Origin: Glandiceps talaboti
Taxonomy: Eukaryota; Hemichordata; Enteropneusta; Spengelidae
Direction: 5' to 3'
Length of the DNA: 64,000 bases
Assembly (NCBI RefSeq): GCF_964340395.1
Contig: NC_135563.1
Span: 23,762,309 to 23,826,308, forward strand
Shown piece by piece: positions 37,964-58,300 of the stretch. The notes under the pieces were generated by a model that was given only the letters and a program-made list of their open reading frames with translations, was not told where the DNA came from and made no database searches. Numbering within the stretch: the stretch's first letter is position 1; each line of letters starts with the position of its first letter. The translations under genes were made by a program, and so were the position numbers.

Positions 37964-40588
37964 TGTGTGCGTGCATGCATGCGTGTGTGTGTGTGTGTAT
38001 TATATGACCAGGCTGTTACAGCATTTTGTCAAGATGTTTGATCAAGTACTCACTTTGGCACTCACATGTCATTGTTTTTTTTTATTATTACATATTTTTA
38101 TTGAAAACAACAAATTTTCTGAAAATATAACTGAGTTCATGTCATATACACCATACAATATTTTGTATGTAATAATGGAATGTGTGATTTAATTTTAAGC
38201 AAAGATTTATTCTGCTATTAGAAAAAATGACCAAAAAGCTAGATCATCTCTGTCCTTCTGGTACCAGTTATGTATCATAATTTGTATAATCTTATTCTCT
38301 GAAAGGGCCATTTTGGATTAAGATTAAAAATCATGTGTAAAAACAGTTGTCCAGCAGGGGGCAGTATACCAATCAAATAAGAGCACTGAAAAAAGCATAG
38401 GACTACATGTACATAATATTACAACCACCAAACATGTAAGACATTTTCCACACCTTTGTTGTCACTACTGATCCAACTTCTGGCATAACTGTTTGTTGTT
38501 CTTCTCTGAAAACTTGAAGGACTGTCATCTAAAGAAAGAATCAAAAACACTCCAGGAAATAAAGACACTTTTATTAATGTTGGGTTCTGGAGAGTCATTT
38601 CATGATTTTACCCCACATACATTATGCACGATTTCAGAATAAAAAAACAATTTGAAGCTGCAACACAATTAGGGACTTTTGTTGTGGGCCACATTGCCTC
38701 ATGGGAGTCAACAGGCATGTATGGTGAACATTGTGCTCATTCAAGGTACCGAATGTGTGCAAAAGGCTAATGAAATGACCTTCAGGTGATTTAATCTTAC
38801 CAGTATACATGTATGCTTATATGGGTTTGCACTTTCTAGTGTGGTATTTGAAAGTAAACAATAACGTGCATGAACTTTCTCAGTTAAATGGGTTGGAAAG
38901 TGAGTACATAATGAGTACAACACTCAAAGTTGCATTCACCAATAAAATGACTTGACAAAGATATGGCGACCATCTTTTTTTCATACAGCAAGTCATATTC
39001 TGAGTATGAATGCCACTGTTAGCTTACTTTTTAAAGAAATAGAACCATTAGCCCTTCAACTGAAATGCTACCTAACTGATTGCTAATGGGAAGTATCTTG
39101 AACGCGCCCAATGAATATGCCATGATCATAAAGTGTTGGCAGGTGTTGTATTTGCTGATCACCCCCCCCCCCCCCCGCCGCTCCTTGATGTGTATGATAA
39201 ATGATTTACCTTTTCATCAGGCTGTTCTTGTTTATGAACATACCCAGCTAATGATGAGTAAATATAGCCTTGTCTTATATATGTTCCATTACCGGCTTCA
39301 TACTCATCTAATTTACCAAGTCTTTCTCCTATGAAAAAAACACAAACAAAATAAAATAGGGATGTTGGCATGAGTCACAGCTTGTGAAATGTAATACTTA
39401 CTTACATTACAGGCCTACTGCACATTATAATTTTAAGTGTTCTTGCTTTGACCATATAGACAGTGGACTCTGTGGAGTGGAGGGATCTCAAAATATCTAT
39501 GCTTTCACTTATTAGAAAACATCAAATTGTCATCTATAATAGGTGTTCAGCAGTATGCATATTTTCAGACTTGTTTTGGTATATTGCAATGATGGGAATA
39601 CACTAGTGTTTCAGTCATACATAAAATTATCAGCAGTGTTAATACTGATATTGGCTAAAGGACTAAAATCACAAACCACAATTGACTATACATAATGGAT
39701 AGGTAGGTGTAGATATTATCTTAGTCCATAAGATACACACATTCATGCCAGTGACACTATCAGGCAGTTAAGAACATGAAGAAGTCTCATAGGGTTGAAC
39801 AACACGGTGTATCTTACAGTCTAATATTATTTATGTAAGTGTTTAAACACACAAAGAACAGTAAATTCCATAGAAATTACTTATGGGGATGTTGGTATTT
39901 GGTATGGTGTGTTGTTCTGGTATGTGTGTATACGTGTGTATATATACAATGTATATACAGTATGTAACATACTTTTACATATACTTGGTATACCGTGTTG
40001 TTCTGGTATGTGTGATGTCTATACAGTATGTACAGACTTTATATTTTTAAAATACTTGTATGTGTTATCCTCGATGATTTTTTTAAACCTTGTATTTGAA
40101 TACGTTCTTGTATAGACTTTTACTTAATAAATTCAATTCAAATACTTGCATAGACCCAACGTTGGTGGAGGGGCTTTTAGTGTTCATATGTTTGTTTGTT
40201 TTTGTTGAATTGTTGTGCAAACAAGGCTGCCAAAAGCACGCGTCTCCTGTAAGCTAGCCTTTATACTGACCATCACCACAAATAGCTTTCACACTCAAAA
40301 TGCCACAGGACAGACTAGCTTCGATGGAAACCTGATGGAAACTCAGCAAATCACCATGAATGACCGCAACACGTGATGATGATGTCCATGTAAGTAAACG
40401 GTAACTGTTCTCTTGACTTCCTCAATAACTGAATGCTATCCGCCACTTATAATGTAGGGAACAACGGAGCATCATTCAATTTTTCATATGTTCCTTAAGT
40501 CACTCCAACTTGCTGACAGTTAAAAGAAAACGTGGGAATTTTGTAACGTTTACTTACCTGGGATACAAACCCTACTGGACGCAGCCAT
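36178..40588 (-). CDS. EXOSC1: Exosome complex component CSL4
   Basis: Csl4 is an S1/KH-type cap subunit of the RNA exosome, bound on the hexameric ring that funnels RNA to the nucleases. Coding exons on minus: 40588-40558, 39328-39210, 38528-38454, 37739-37566, 37306-37225 and 36287-36178 (stop 36178-36180). They total 591 nt in consistent phase: 196 residues plus stop, against 195 in human. The N-terminus [20 protein letters not shown] is the Csl4 N domain, with [17 protein letters not shown]. The S1 domain holds [20 protein letters not shown] and [11 protein letters not shown]. The C-terminal zinc-ribbon-like region holds [18 protein letters not shown] and [19 protein letters not shown]. 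Intron 4 has U12-type signals. It is divergent from FRA10AC1 with 50 bases between starts. Identity is very secure. Confidence 0.97.
36445..37118. repeat. 45-bp minisatellite in EXOSC1 intron 5, about 15 copies
   Basis: Unit tttgcacccactgcagtact plus g(t/c)acctacaaaggctcagg and gaccaa. Because 45 is a multiple of 3, all three plus frames stay open, giving false ORFs. On the gene strand units carry TTTGTAGGTACAG and CTGCAG, which resemble splice acceptors. The array starts about 160 bases upstream of the true exon 6 acceptor. Confidence 0.95.
37307..37565 (-). other. U12-type intron 4 of EXOSC1
   Basis: The donor reads GTATCCTTTT, matching the minor-spliceosome consensus GTATCCTTT completely. 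Near the 3' end TGCCTTGAC (consensus TTCCTTRAC) places its branch A 12 bases before the terminal AG, the short spacing typical of U12 introns. Exon phases and homology on both sides (AKVV..., LSLGDAQS) confirm the boundaries. Confidence 0.88.
37780..38000. repeat. (TGTGTA)n and (GTGC)n microsatellites
   Basis: TGTGTA repeats at 37780-37835 and gcgt/gtgt repeats at 37925-38000, both within EXOSC1 intron 3. Confidence 0.9.
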
Positions 40589-40638
40589 TTTCAAAATATA
40601 TGCCGCCCTCATACGTCTCAATGTAGAAAGTAAACAAT

Positions 40639-40646
<8 letters not shown>
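40581..40646. promoter_or_regulatory. Compact bidirectional promoter EXOSC1/FRA10AC1
   Basis: The EXOSC1 ATG (40588, minus) and the FRA10AC1 ATG (40639, plus) are divergent with 50 bases between. Both starts overlap YY1-like sequence (GAAAATGGCTGC on minus at 40592-40581, CAATATGGCAGC on plus at 40635-40646, each 10 of 12 to CAARATGGCGGC). The 5' UTRs must be very short, or transcription must start inside the opposite gene. Confidence 0.7.
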
Positions 40647-48245
<7,599 letters not shown>

Positions 48246-48525
48246 CGTCGGCAGAGGGTGCTTTTCAGTAAAGTTCAAATGCATGCAAAATGTTCTACTT
48301 TGTCAATTGTATTCAGTATTTTGAAAGCTTCCTTTTGTTCAAACCTGTTAAGATTTGTTTGACAGGTGTAAATGAGTTTTTGAGATATTATAAGATGAAA
48401 TATATAAAATTTTGTTCAAAAACATAAGTGCATAGACCTTTTGTGAAAAGAAATGCCTTGGCATTCCATTAGATATGATCTTGTTTTACTTCATCTCAGA
48501 CATGTATGTTCAGTTGAATTTAGCT

Positions 48526-48531
48526 AATAAA
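48526..48531 (+). terminator. Candidate poly(A) signal AATAAA, FRA10AC1
   Basis: Canonical hexamer 281 bases after the FRA10AC1 stop. Confidence 0.5.
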
Positions 48532-48774
48532 AATAATACATCCATAAATTACTTGTAATAACATTACATCATCATATCAATCTACTCCCAAACTCTACAT
48601 TTGATTGTGCTATGCCATTTTCATTAAACCCAGCTAGTAATGGACAGGGTTGAACCTAGACTGACAAACTAGACAAACACACATTCAAACTGGATTTGCT
48701 CACAATCACTTACACCACTGTGTGTTAACTCTTCAAAGACTGCACAATGCATTCACAGATATGCACAAACATAC

Positions 48775-49350
48775 TGCATATATGATACCATATACACATG
48801 TACCTGCCCTAACACACTGCTTCCCTACATTCACATGCACAAACATACTGCATATATGGTACCATATACACATGTACCTGCCCTAACACACTGCTTCCCT
48901 ACATTCACATGCACAAACATACTGCATATATGGTACCATATACACATGTACCTGCCTAACATACTGCTTCCCTACATTCACATGCACAAACATACTGCAT
49001 ATATGGTACCATATACACATGTACCTGCCCTAACACACTGCTTTCCTACATTCACAGATGCACAAACATACTGCATATATGGTACCATATACCTGCCTAA
49101 CACACTGCTTCCCTACATTCACAGATGCACAAACATACTGCATATATGGTACCATATACACATGTACCTGCCTAAACACACTGCTTCCCTACATACACAG
49201 ATGCACAAACATACTGCATATATGGTACCATATACACATGTACCTGCCTAACACACTGCTTCCCTACATACACAGATGCACAAACATACTGCATATATGG
49301 TACCATATACACATGTACCTGCCCTAACACACTGCTCCCTACATACACAG
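48775..49350. repeat. ~73-bp minisatellite with internal palindrome, about 8 copies
   Basis: Unit cacatgcacaaacatactgc plus atatatggtaccatatacac plus atgtacctgccctaacacac plus tgcttccctacatt. Nearly every copy keeps the perfect palindrome ATATGGTACCATAT. Copies vary by small deletions (one lacks acacatgt). Confidence 0.94.
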
Positions 49351-49574
49351 ATTCACATCCTGGATTCACTTACTATAATAAGTGAAGCTTTGATATTTTT
49401 GTTGATTGTCAAAATTTATTTACATACCTTACACCTGGGTTGCATCGTGAGTGACAGTTGTTATAAGTATGAAATATTTTGATCTCAGTTTAAGCACTGA
49501 CTAGCTTGTAGACAATACACATACATGAGTGTGTTTGCATGCATGTGTGAGCACACGTATATATGTACGTAAGA

Positions 49575-49607
<33 letters not shown>

Positions 49608-49655
49608 TACATACATACATACATACATACATACATACATACATACATACATACA
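49575..49655. repeat. (CA)n then (CATA)n microsatellites
   Basis: CA tract at about 49575-49602 followed directly by CATA repeats to 49655. Confidence 0.95.
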
Positions 49656-52256
49656 CTGACAGACAAGACAGGCTAGATTCATTTCTGTTGTATTTATTCT
49701 TTAAGTGTAATAATAAATAACTATTGTACTATACAATAAATACTCTTGCTGTTAAACCTAAGGAATGTTAAAATGAAAGTACAAATTTAAAATAAATAAA
49801 AATATTCTTGCAATATTATAGAGCTGTGATGTCTAAAACAGTAAATGCCTATTGTGAAGCATAAGTTGTGATATAGTTGTAATTCTTAGGAAATATGGAT
49901 GGACTGATATTGGGACTTTGGGGTTTTTAAGTAACAAAATAAAATTGCATTGATAAACCTTGTATCGTGCTTTGAGTAAAACTGCACACATGTTGAATAA
50001 TGCATGTTTGAAGTATTTAACTATGATAGAATTGTGTTCATGGAGGGGGGGGGGGCACAGTGTAACAGTTTTCTTGAAATTTAAGGTAATTTGAATGCTA
50101 TGTGACAGAAATTGACAGTTCAATAAATCGATAAAACAAAGGTTTGTGATCTTAAAGATCTGGAGATGGACAAAATGAAGTACATTTAACTTTAAAACAT
50201 CGATAATAAAATTTCTAAGACAATTTCACAGAGTGACTTTGAGGACCAATCAATAGTAAACTTGCAAAGACAGTTTTATTAGAGTGAGTTGAAATTAGAT
50301 TGAGTAATGGTATTCTAGCATTACAACCAGGTTTCTGTGGTACATCATATTCCAGTTACCCACTTTGCTGCCCTCAGTTAAACAACTGTCATAAGAACAC
50401 GGCCAACATTAAGAAAAACTGGGCTAAAATATTAGTTATGGATACTAACCACATGACAGTACAAGAAGTACTTTTAAAAAAAAAACAGATAAAGTTAACT
50501 GTATGCTCCTTAATTGTAAGTATTGTATTGTAAGTTGAACTATTCAGACTAGTTGAGAATACTTTTGACTTAGGAAATAATCCTTTTTCAAAAGTGGTGA
50601 GAGTTTTCAACTATTGTGGCCTTCATCTCCTTGTCTGTGAATAGCACTCCTAGTGTCTGAACTACAGAATCTTTTGTTTTTGTCATGCAACTGTAATATG
50701 GCATACATGTATTACATGATGTATCTTTTGGTCTGGAAGTATTTATGGTAAACAGTCTAATGATTCCATCTCCTCTTGTTATAATGTGCAGTCATGTCAA
50801 AGTTCTCAAGATTCCTGGTAAAACTCACTTCATGAAGCATAAAACCTAGCTATTCCCTGCCCTCTCCATACATAATTTACAAGGCTTAGTGATGTCAAAT
50901 ATCATGAAGGCAGGCAATTTTGGTGAATAAAGTATCTCTGCCAAAGAAAAAGGCTTTGATGTCATCTCAATAAATTTACATTTTGGTATGGTATCTGAAA
51001 GCAGGGTGAAACTTTCAAAAGTAAGTACAAAACAATTTGATCAACTTCAGTCTTTTTCATTTGAATTAATTTGTCAATTTTGTTGGAACTTTTTTCACTT
51101 GCAGAAAAAATCGCTGCACAATATTCTTCGTTGTGCTTTTTAACTTTTAACTCTTCATTTGTATAAAAACCCTACAAAATAGTTTGTGAAATTTAATATT
51201 ACATGCCCATTTTTTTCCATTAATACAAACCCTGCAAAATATTGTTATTTTTGCCAAATTAATGTTACAGGACCCTTTTTTTCACGTGAATAAGACAGCT
51301 GCAAAATATTCTTTGTTTCATTCCTTTTCATCATGACAAGAATTGCAATTCAGATGTCTAGTTTTCAGAGAAAAGAAATTGCGGTGACATGTTGAATATT
51401 TGAAAACTTATGATTTTGTGAAGAAATAACTGTACCCTGTTGTGTTGTACTTTCAGTGTTTTGTGTGAATTGTTAAATAGACTAACATATACATCATATA
51501 GTCAATACTCTGCATACCTTCAAAAATATGTCAAAAAATACCAGTTTTTCAAATTGCATTTACACTATAAGTATTACATCAAAGTTTAAAGACACAAGTC
51601 ATTTTCAGTTTAATTCTCTAAATCTCAGATGGATGAATTTTATTTACAAATATACAATTTCTTTAATATGCTGCAGTGTAAATAAAAGTGCATGTGGGCT
51701 TCAAAAATGAAAATTGGCAAAATTACTGAGACAGTGGTTTGAAAACAGTCAAAATATTTGTTTTCTTATTCTCAAATAACATTTGAATTAAGTAAACGTG
51801 TCAGACTCTCATCTCTGAAATTCCAAATTTGTCTTAATGATATATTCAATTATCTGTTAAAATGAATTTGAAAAAATAAACCACAAGTGTTCATGTGGAC
51901 AAATAATGTGCTTTTTGGCAAATACCGCCAGTGCTTTGGAAAAATGAATATTTATAATATGTATGTCAACATGAAACTTGGCCCCAGTTTTTTTGAAAAG
52001 TTCACATACCTAGAGAGGGAACCAAAATGAAGCTCTCATTATTCCATAAAAGGAAACATCATTTCCATAAGACCCCCTAGATTGGTACTTTATCAGCGTG
52101 TGCAAATGAATGTCATTAGAAGTGACTCTGTGCATAGGCTTTTTGCCATACTGTGTAGTAAGGGACTTTAATAATGATGATCATGCACCCACCTACCACC
52201 TTTAACCCCAAAAAATCATTACCAATTGAGGTCATAAAATTAGTAAGTTTAGAAAG

Positions 52257-52262
52257 TTTATT
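52257..52262 (-). terminator. Candidate poly(A) signal AATAAA, PDE gene
   Basis: AATAAA on minus, 120 bases past the PDE stop codon (52382-52384). Confidence 0.5.
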
Positions 52263-52381
52263 TTGTGCTAGCATGAACTGCAGTTACATGTGTTTCCTTG
52301 GTAACAAAGATAAAATGCACAGCACCACATAACGTAATGACGAGAACACACATGGTAATACACACATAACATTCACTGATA

Positions 52382-55300
52382 TCAAAGCACAGTACACAAA
52401 CTACTCTTTGGCTTGGAGTCCAGAGCCTCTCTCTCTTGATGGTTAACTTCACTTGTACGCCGTTCTGTGCTTCTTGTGCCTTCGATATTTTTCTTATTCT
52501 GCCTCTCAACGTCCACATGATCAGAGGTTTTGGATTCCAATGTCTTCTTAGTTGGTGTGATAACTTCTGACTGTTTCTTTTCTTGATAGCCTGTCTGTCT
52601 CTCTGTCTTGGCATTAGATGACACAGTCTCATTCATTTCCCTGCTATCTGCGGATGGGGGTTGGGAAGGCAGAGAGGTGGTTGGGGGAGAGGAGGAAGAC
52701 GGGGAACAAGATGAGGCAGTTCTTGAGTTAGAAGCTTTCTTATTAGTACCAGTGCTACCTGAACCACAACTATCTTTATTGTTATTGCTATCAAGACTTT
52801 TCTTCTTTTGCAGAACTGTAAGATACACATGCAAATAAAATATGTAGTCAGCATAGCATACAGCCACTTTTAAACACCCATCAATAAAAGCATTTACACA
52901 GCCCACCACAAAGAACTAAAAGACTATTTGCAGTTGATGACAAATTATTTTTAAAAAATTACAACTGTGAAACATCTATTATCAATAAAGTTGATTCTAT
53001 TGAAGCATAGTAGTGCTCAGAGTAGTACTGAAACCAAAGCATGTACAGTACATAATGGTTTCTGAGTACATACTGAAGCCAACTTTTTAGAAATATAAGC
53101 AGTTGATTAGAAATTTGTTGGATGGTGGAAATAAGTATCCAACATTTGCACAAATCATTGTTCTGATAAATGATGTTCCACTGTTACACATTCTATCAAA
53201 ATGTTATTTTTTAGTACCTTGTGACCCAAACCCGTGCAAAGAGAGAAATAAGGTTTCAAACATATTATGATCAGCCAGCATTGCAGTACTCTTTCTTACA
53301 ACAGACCAGTGTATTGGACACTTTACATACAGCATGGTAATTTGCTATGGCCAGCACCACTGAAGTGACATCGTATAGAATGTCAATGATATGCAAATGT
53401 AGATTTGAGTGGCACTTTCAGGATAGCGACTGTCCAGCTAGCTGCACTGAATGCAACGTTTGGTGACATCAGTAGACATAACTTGAATTAGGTTTGAGTT
53501 GTTGTCAGTTTTCCAACTCAACAGTATTATAATAAGTTATAAGCTAACATTTTCATTTCATCCATAGGGCAAATATTGGTTCAAAGACACTAATGTCAGG
53601 TAACTTAATCACAAGTTGTTCTTGGTAAATTTACAAACAAATTTTTCAAAAGTAAACTAGAAAGTACTATCAGTTGAAAACCCCACTGTGACAATACGGC
53701 CACATGTTCCCACATGACAGGCCTGAAAGTGGGTGGAATCACTTGCACACTGACTCCACTTTAACAGTACTGCCACATGTTTGCACATAACAGGTCTGAA
53801 AGTGGGTGGAAATCCCTTACCAGTGACAGTACTGTCACATATTCCCACATTAAAGACCTGAAAGTGGGTCAATTACTTACAAACTGAATCCACTGTGTCA
53901 TGTGACAGTACAGACATGTTTCCACATTACAGGCCTGAAGGTGAGTGGAATTATCTACAACTTAAACCTGTATTCATTCCTCAAGTAAAAATACAATAAA
54001 CACCATCAACTGCAAACATTGTCTCAAAATAAAATAAATCACTAGATAGGCAGGCAGGCAGCCTTTTAAGGGCACTAACACAGTTTAAAGCAAGCCAATC
54101 TACTGCTGAATAGAACATAATATTCAGAAGTGATGAAAGGAACACTAGCTTTACTAATAGTGGCAGTAACTACAAGCAGCTATGTGCTTGCTTCTCTTTG
54201 CTGGTGTAACTGAATCAGACTTGGTGACAGTGTACTACATTTCTGGGGAGAATGTAGGCAATCTGTGCTGCACCAGACTTGTGCAGTGTGTCCATGTATA
54301 TGTGAGTGAATGTTGATTGGACAGTGAAACCGCATATAATGACCATGCATGCACTGCAGCTACATGTGCTTAGCATTATCTTATATACAAGTAAACAATG
54401 TATTTTCTGATACCATCTTCCATGCCACAACTTTAATGACAATGACAATATTACTGTTATTGTTCTCTATACAATGTCTAACCAGGGTCAATTCTGAAGA
54501 TTTTTTTTCAGTATATATCTTTTTTAAATCTGTTGTTTTCTCATCATTTGGAGTATTCTGTCAATGATTACCAAATCTGCATAAATGTATCAAACTCTGG
54601 CACCACTATATGCAATGAAATAAAAACTGTTTTGTTCTTGAAATTGTTGTCAGCTCCATTTTTCAATAATTTAGTGCAAATACTATACTGGATAACATGG
54701 TAAACTTCATGAAAGATCAATGTGTCCTTTACTCTATTTAGTCAAAATCTTGTGGTCAGCACAATGAGTAAAGTAACACATTTCACTGAGATGCAAAACT
54801 AGTCAAACATTCAAAATATTTTTGCACTCATTTACTGCATATTTTTCACTGCAGTGAGAGTCTTGAATCTTTGACTACTTTTACTATTATCAGTTGACTT
54901 TTTTTTAAAAGAAGTTTGATCCAAAGTTCATATCCTGTATAAAAGTGTGTTTAGTTCATGACATAATTGTCTACTGTGCCATTTTCAAACGTTCTTTTTG
55001 TTTCACTCCTGGTTGATATTGTACAAAGGTGAATTGCTAGATTCTGTTATTATTGTGTACAAGTGTAGGTGTGATAAAGGTTTGGACAAGATAGTACACG
55101 TACGTAATGCACAGTGTTTTCTTCGCACTTATTCTGAATGGAAAGACGGACAGTGAAATTTGTGAGTGAATGTTGTGAGGGAATGACAGTGGAATTTTAT
55201 ATATTATGTGGAAATAATAATAACCACACAAGAGACAGAAAACAGACCATTTCTGAAGTCACTATATATTTACTGGACCTTAGTGGAAATCACCTGTGGT

Positions 55301-58300
55301 TTTCAAGGAACTTTTTTTTTTCAGATGTTTCTACAAAAGCAGCAAATTTTTAGAAGTTTTTTTAATTAAGGTACACTAACAAGGCTACTGCTTGTGTATC
55401 TGAAAATATTCGTCTTTGATGTTCTAAATGTAATGTTACCATGGTAACTACTGTCTGTGCGTGTCAATTCATTGATGGCAAATTTGTATTTTTTGAAAAG
55501 TTTTACTGGTAATGGCTTTTGAATGCCATTCTGCACCAGTCATCTTGTTCCTCTTGTGTTTCCACTACAAAACTAAATATATCTTGTGATTGTACAATGA
55601 ATTTATCTTAACAAAAAAAGGACTATATTATCAATTTCTAGTCGCAATAATTGATTTTGGAGATTCTCAAGGCACAAGGAGAGTTAAGTAATCAAATCAC
55701 ATTTTTTTCACACAAACGACTACATGTGTATCTACAACATATGATGTGTTTCATTTGACTTGGCAAAAAAAATTACATAAAAAATTCAGGGTTAAAATCT
55801 GACACTAGGTGACATGCAGGACTATTTGAAGCATGATATGGTGAGACCACAACATATCATTCTATCAAATTTCTAAATGGTATTTCAATGACAGAGGGAG
55901 TCACATTATCTAACTCTTAAATACTCAGCATTCGTTGTGTCTCTATGACAACAGCATTCATTGTGTCTCTACGATGACATCATGATACACAGAGTGCTAG
56001 TTACTGTGCCTATCACCACAACTCACTGGTAGCAATATCACCAATGTCATACTACAGATTTCAGATCAGTATGAAAAGTTTACTGTGTCACCATAGCGAC
56101 ACATGAATGATTTTCAGAGAGACCATTAGAAGTGTCTCTTGATATTTTGTCAAAAAGTGGTTAGTTTTGAGTTTTTGATTTGTACATAAACTGAGTACGG
56201 AAGTATTTTTTTTTGTCCAAAAGTGGCAATTTTTAAGTTCTAGCTGTACTGCATACTTCAAGAGTCATTATTGAATTGCCGATAACTTCAACAAGATTTA
56301 TCATTCAATTTAGTATTTGAAGTTCACAAAATATTTGTAAACATTTGAAAATATCTCATAAACCTTTAGGTTCTTAACAAACTGAGGAAAATAGTGTCAA
56401 TAAAGGGATTTAGAAACCACCATGAGGTAAAACTAAACTTCTACTACTCTGAAATCCATAATAGAAGGGAAGAAATTTGGATGGGAATACATGTTTATGA
56501 AACCAAATTGCCTATAACTGACTAGCCATATATGAAATCAAATTGCCTATATCTGACTAGCCATATATGAAACCAAATTGCCTATATCTGACTAGCCATA
56601 TATGAAACCAAATTGCCTATAACTGACTAACCTTCTTACCACAGTACCAGTTAATAAATGAGGAACACCTGACTATCCTTCTGTATAGTTTTATCTGCCA
56701 GATATCCAATTAACATGTAATATCCACTAACCATCATATGACCACCTAACCCATTACCCTGTAATATCCACTAACCATCATATGACCACCTAACCCATTA
56801 CCCTGTAATACCCACTAACCATCATACGACCACCTAACCAATTACCATGTAATACCCACTAACCATCATATGACCACCTAACCCATTACCCTGTAATACC
56901 CACTAACCATCATACGACCACCTAACCCATTACCATGTAATACCCACTAACCATCATATGACCACCTAACCCATTACCCTGTAATACCCACTAACCATCA
57001 TCTGACCACCTAACCCATTACCATGTAATACCCACTAACCACCATCTGACCACCTAACCCATTACCCTGTAATACCCACTAACCATCATCTGACCACCTA
57101 ACATTACCATGTAATACCCACTAACCATCATATGACCACCTAACCCATTACCCATCCCTTTTTGTAAACCCACTATTAAACCTTCATCTGTGTTAACAAT
57201 TTACCCACCCTTTCCATAATACCCATCACCCATATTTGACTACTTTCCACAATACCAACAATGTACCTTCCACAATACCAACAATCTACCTTTCTACAAT
57301 ACCAACAATCTACCTTTCCACAATACCAACAATCTACCTTTCCACAATACCAATAATCTACATTTCCACAATACCAACAATCTACCTTTCCACAATACCA
57401 ACAATCTACCTTTCCACAATACCAACAATCTACCTTTCCACAATACCAACAATCTACCTTTCTACAATACCAACAATCTACCTTTCCACAATACCAATAA
57501 TCTACCTTTCTACAATACCAACAATCTACCTTTCCACAATACCAATAATCTACCTTTCTACAATACCAACAATCTACCTTTCCACAATACCAACAATCTA
57601 CCTTTCCACAATACCAATAATCTACCTTTCTACAATACCAACAATCTACCTTTCCACAATACCAACAATCTACCTTTCCATAATACAAATAATCTATAAT
57701 TATATCCCACATTAAATTATCTTTCATAAATAAATACCCAATAACGTACCCTTCCATAATACCAGTACCCTATCACCTGTATTTGACTATACTCCTCTGC
57801 ATTATTTAATCACCAATCAGACTACCATTCCTTAATTACCCCCACCCCCCCATAACATCTTCAGCCATACCAGGTACTCTTGTTGTCTAATACCCAGTCA
57901 CCCATATTTGACTACCCCTCTATCACCCAACTGTTGTCTTATACCCAGTCACCCATATTTGACTACCCCTCTACTACCCAACCTGTCTCGAGCTGTAATA
58001 CCCAATTACCTATATTCTAACTAACTTACTCATATTCTAACTTACATAGTGCCATGGCTTCAATTTTGCAATGATCATATTTACTTGCTATTTCTACCTC
58101 ACTATTACTAAATTTGAATACAACTGACTACTAGAAATGGTCTGTCAGTGAGTGGACGTGTTGTGTGGTGATCGTGATGTGATATTGTGTCGAAACAGTC
58201 AGACGAGGAGGAGGAGGTGTTTTGCCAAAGTGGACAGTACTAGTCAAGTGACATGCATTCGCACACAGTTAAAGGCTGACAGATCAGTTATCACGTGTCA

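Larger units (their letters stand above)
48246..52256. other. Tail-to-tail intergenic FRA10AC1/PDE
   Basis: About 4 kb without a supported gene. It holds AATAAA at 48526-48531, a large minisatellite (48775-49350), microsatellites (49575-49655), a G-run at about 50045-50055, and three loosely similar ~85-bp stretches at about 51100-51310 sharing ctgcaaaatatt. Confidence 0.55.

Noticed and set aside
53670-53960. Possible small gene from repeated ACHVGTC-like peptide
   Set aside because: Four diverged copies of a ~70-bp tandem repeat inside a PDE intron, frame not maintained.
57176-57757. Opposed 159- and 193-codon ORFs with YCGKVDCW-like repeats
   Set aside because: 24-bp satellite open on both strands, intronic in the PDE gene.
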